From Halieaceae bacterium (GTDB taxonomy: Bacteria > Pseudomonadota > Gammaproteobacteria > Pseudomonadales > Halieaceae): a stretch of DNA of 5,756 nucleotides. Below, piece by piece: positions 5,756 to 5,756 of the stretch. Positions within the stretch are counted from its first letter, which is position 1. The number at the start of each line of letters is the position of its first letter. The DNA lies in assembly GCA_011523115.1 (NCBI GenBank), contig WTHO01000204.1:1-5756 (forward strand), in the 5' to 3' direction. The notes beneath the pieces were generated by a model, which was not told the DNA's origin, did not search any database, and was given only the letters and a program-made list of their open reading frames with translations. A program made the translations under genes and the position numbers.

Positions 5756-5756
5756 T

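Noticed and set aside
1..5756. CRISPR arrays, insertion sequences, prophage, toxin-antitoxin or defence genes
   Set aside because: No spaced direct-repeat array, transposase, integrase or small toxin-like pair was seen. The cluster is a conserved housekeeping block with consistent base and codon use.

Overview
This window is a conserved housekeeping locus of a gammaproteobacterium. The gene order is TPR lipoprotein, lolB, ispE, tRNA-Gln(UUG), prs, rplY (long CTC/TL5-type L25), pth, all on the + strand. From memory, the same order occurs next to hemA in Pseudomonas (the PA4667 to PA4672 region), including the tRNA-Gln between ispE and prs. E. coli has only the lolB-ispE-prs core. The moderately high GC, the long L25 with a very acidic tail and the protein motifs suggest a marine Pseudomonadales/Cellvibrionales-type organism (for example the OM60/NOR5, Halieaceae group). 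That placement is inference.

Layout. Positions 1-165 are an intergenic leader with no coding call. They carry two overlapping, oppositely directed extended -10 elements at 112-124, which look like a divergent promoter for this operon and for a leftward gene outside the window (hemA expected by synteny). Positions 166-1920 encode a TPR outer-membrane lipoprotein. Its stop overlaps the start of lolB (1920-2486), whose 3' end overlaps ispE (2462-3322) by 25 bases. A complete 75-nt tRNA-Gln with encoded CCA begins one base after the ispE stop. prs (3423-4376) follows after 24 bases with a good ribosome-binding site. A 67-base spacer with a weak inverted repeat leads to rplY (4444-5139), and pth (TTG start, 5147-5755) follows 7 bases later. 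The window ends one base after the pth stop.

Roles. The first two genes are both predicted outer-membrane lipoproteins, and LolB is itself the outer-membrane receptor that inserts lipoproteins. IspE serves isoprenoid precursor synthesis, Prs makes PRPP for nucleotides, histidine and tryptophan, and the tRNA, L25 and Pth serve translation. No mobile element, CRISPR array, toxin or defence gene was seen. I find no evidence of a new multi-gene system. The points most worth a second look are the symmetric divergent promoter, an apparently shortened LolB, the uncharacterised TPR lipoprotein tightly coupled to lolB, the T8 tract at its 5' end, the tRNA embedded in the mRNA, and the L25 acidic tail.
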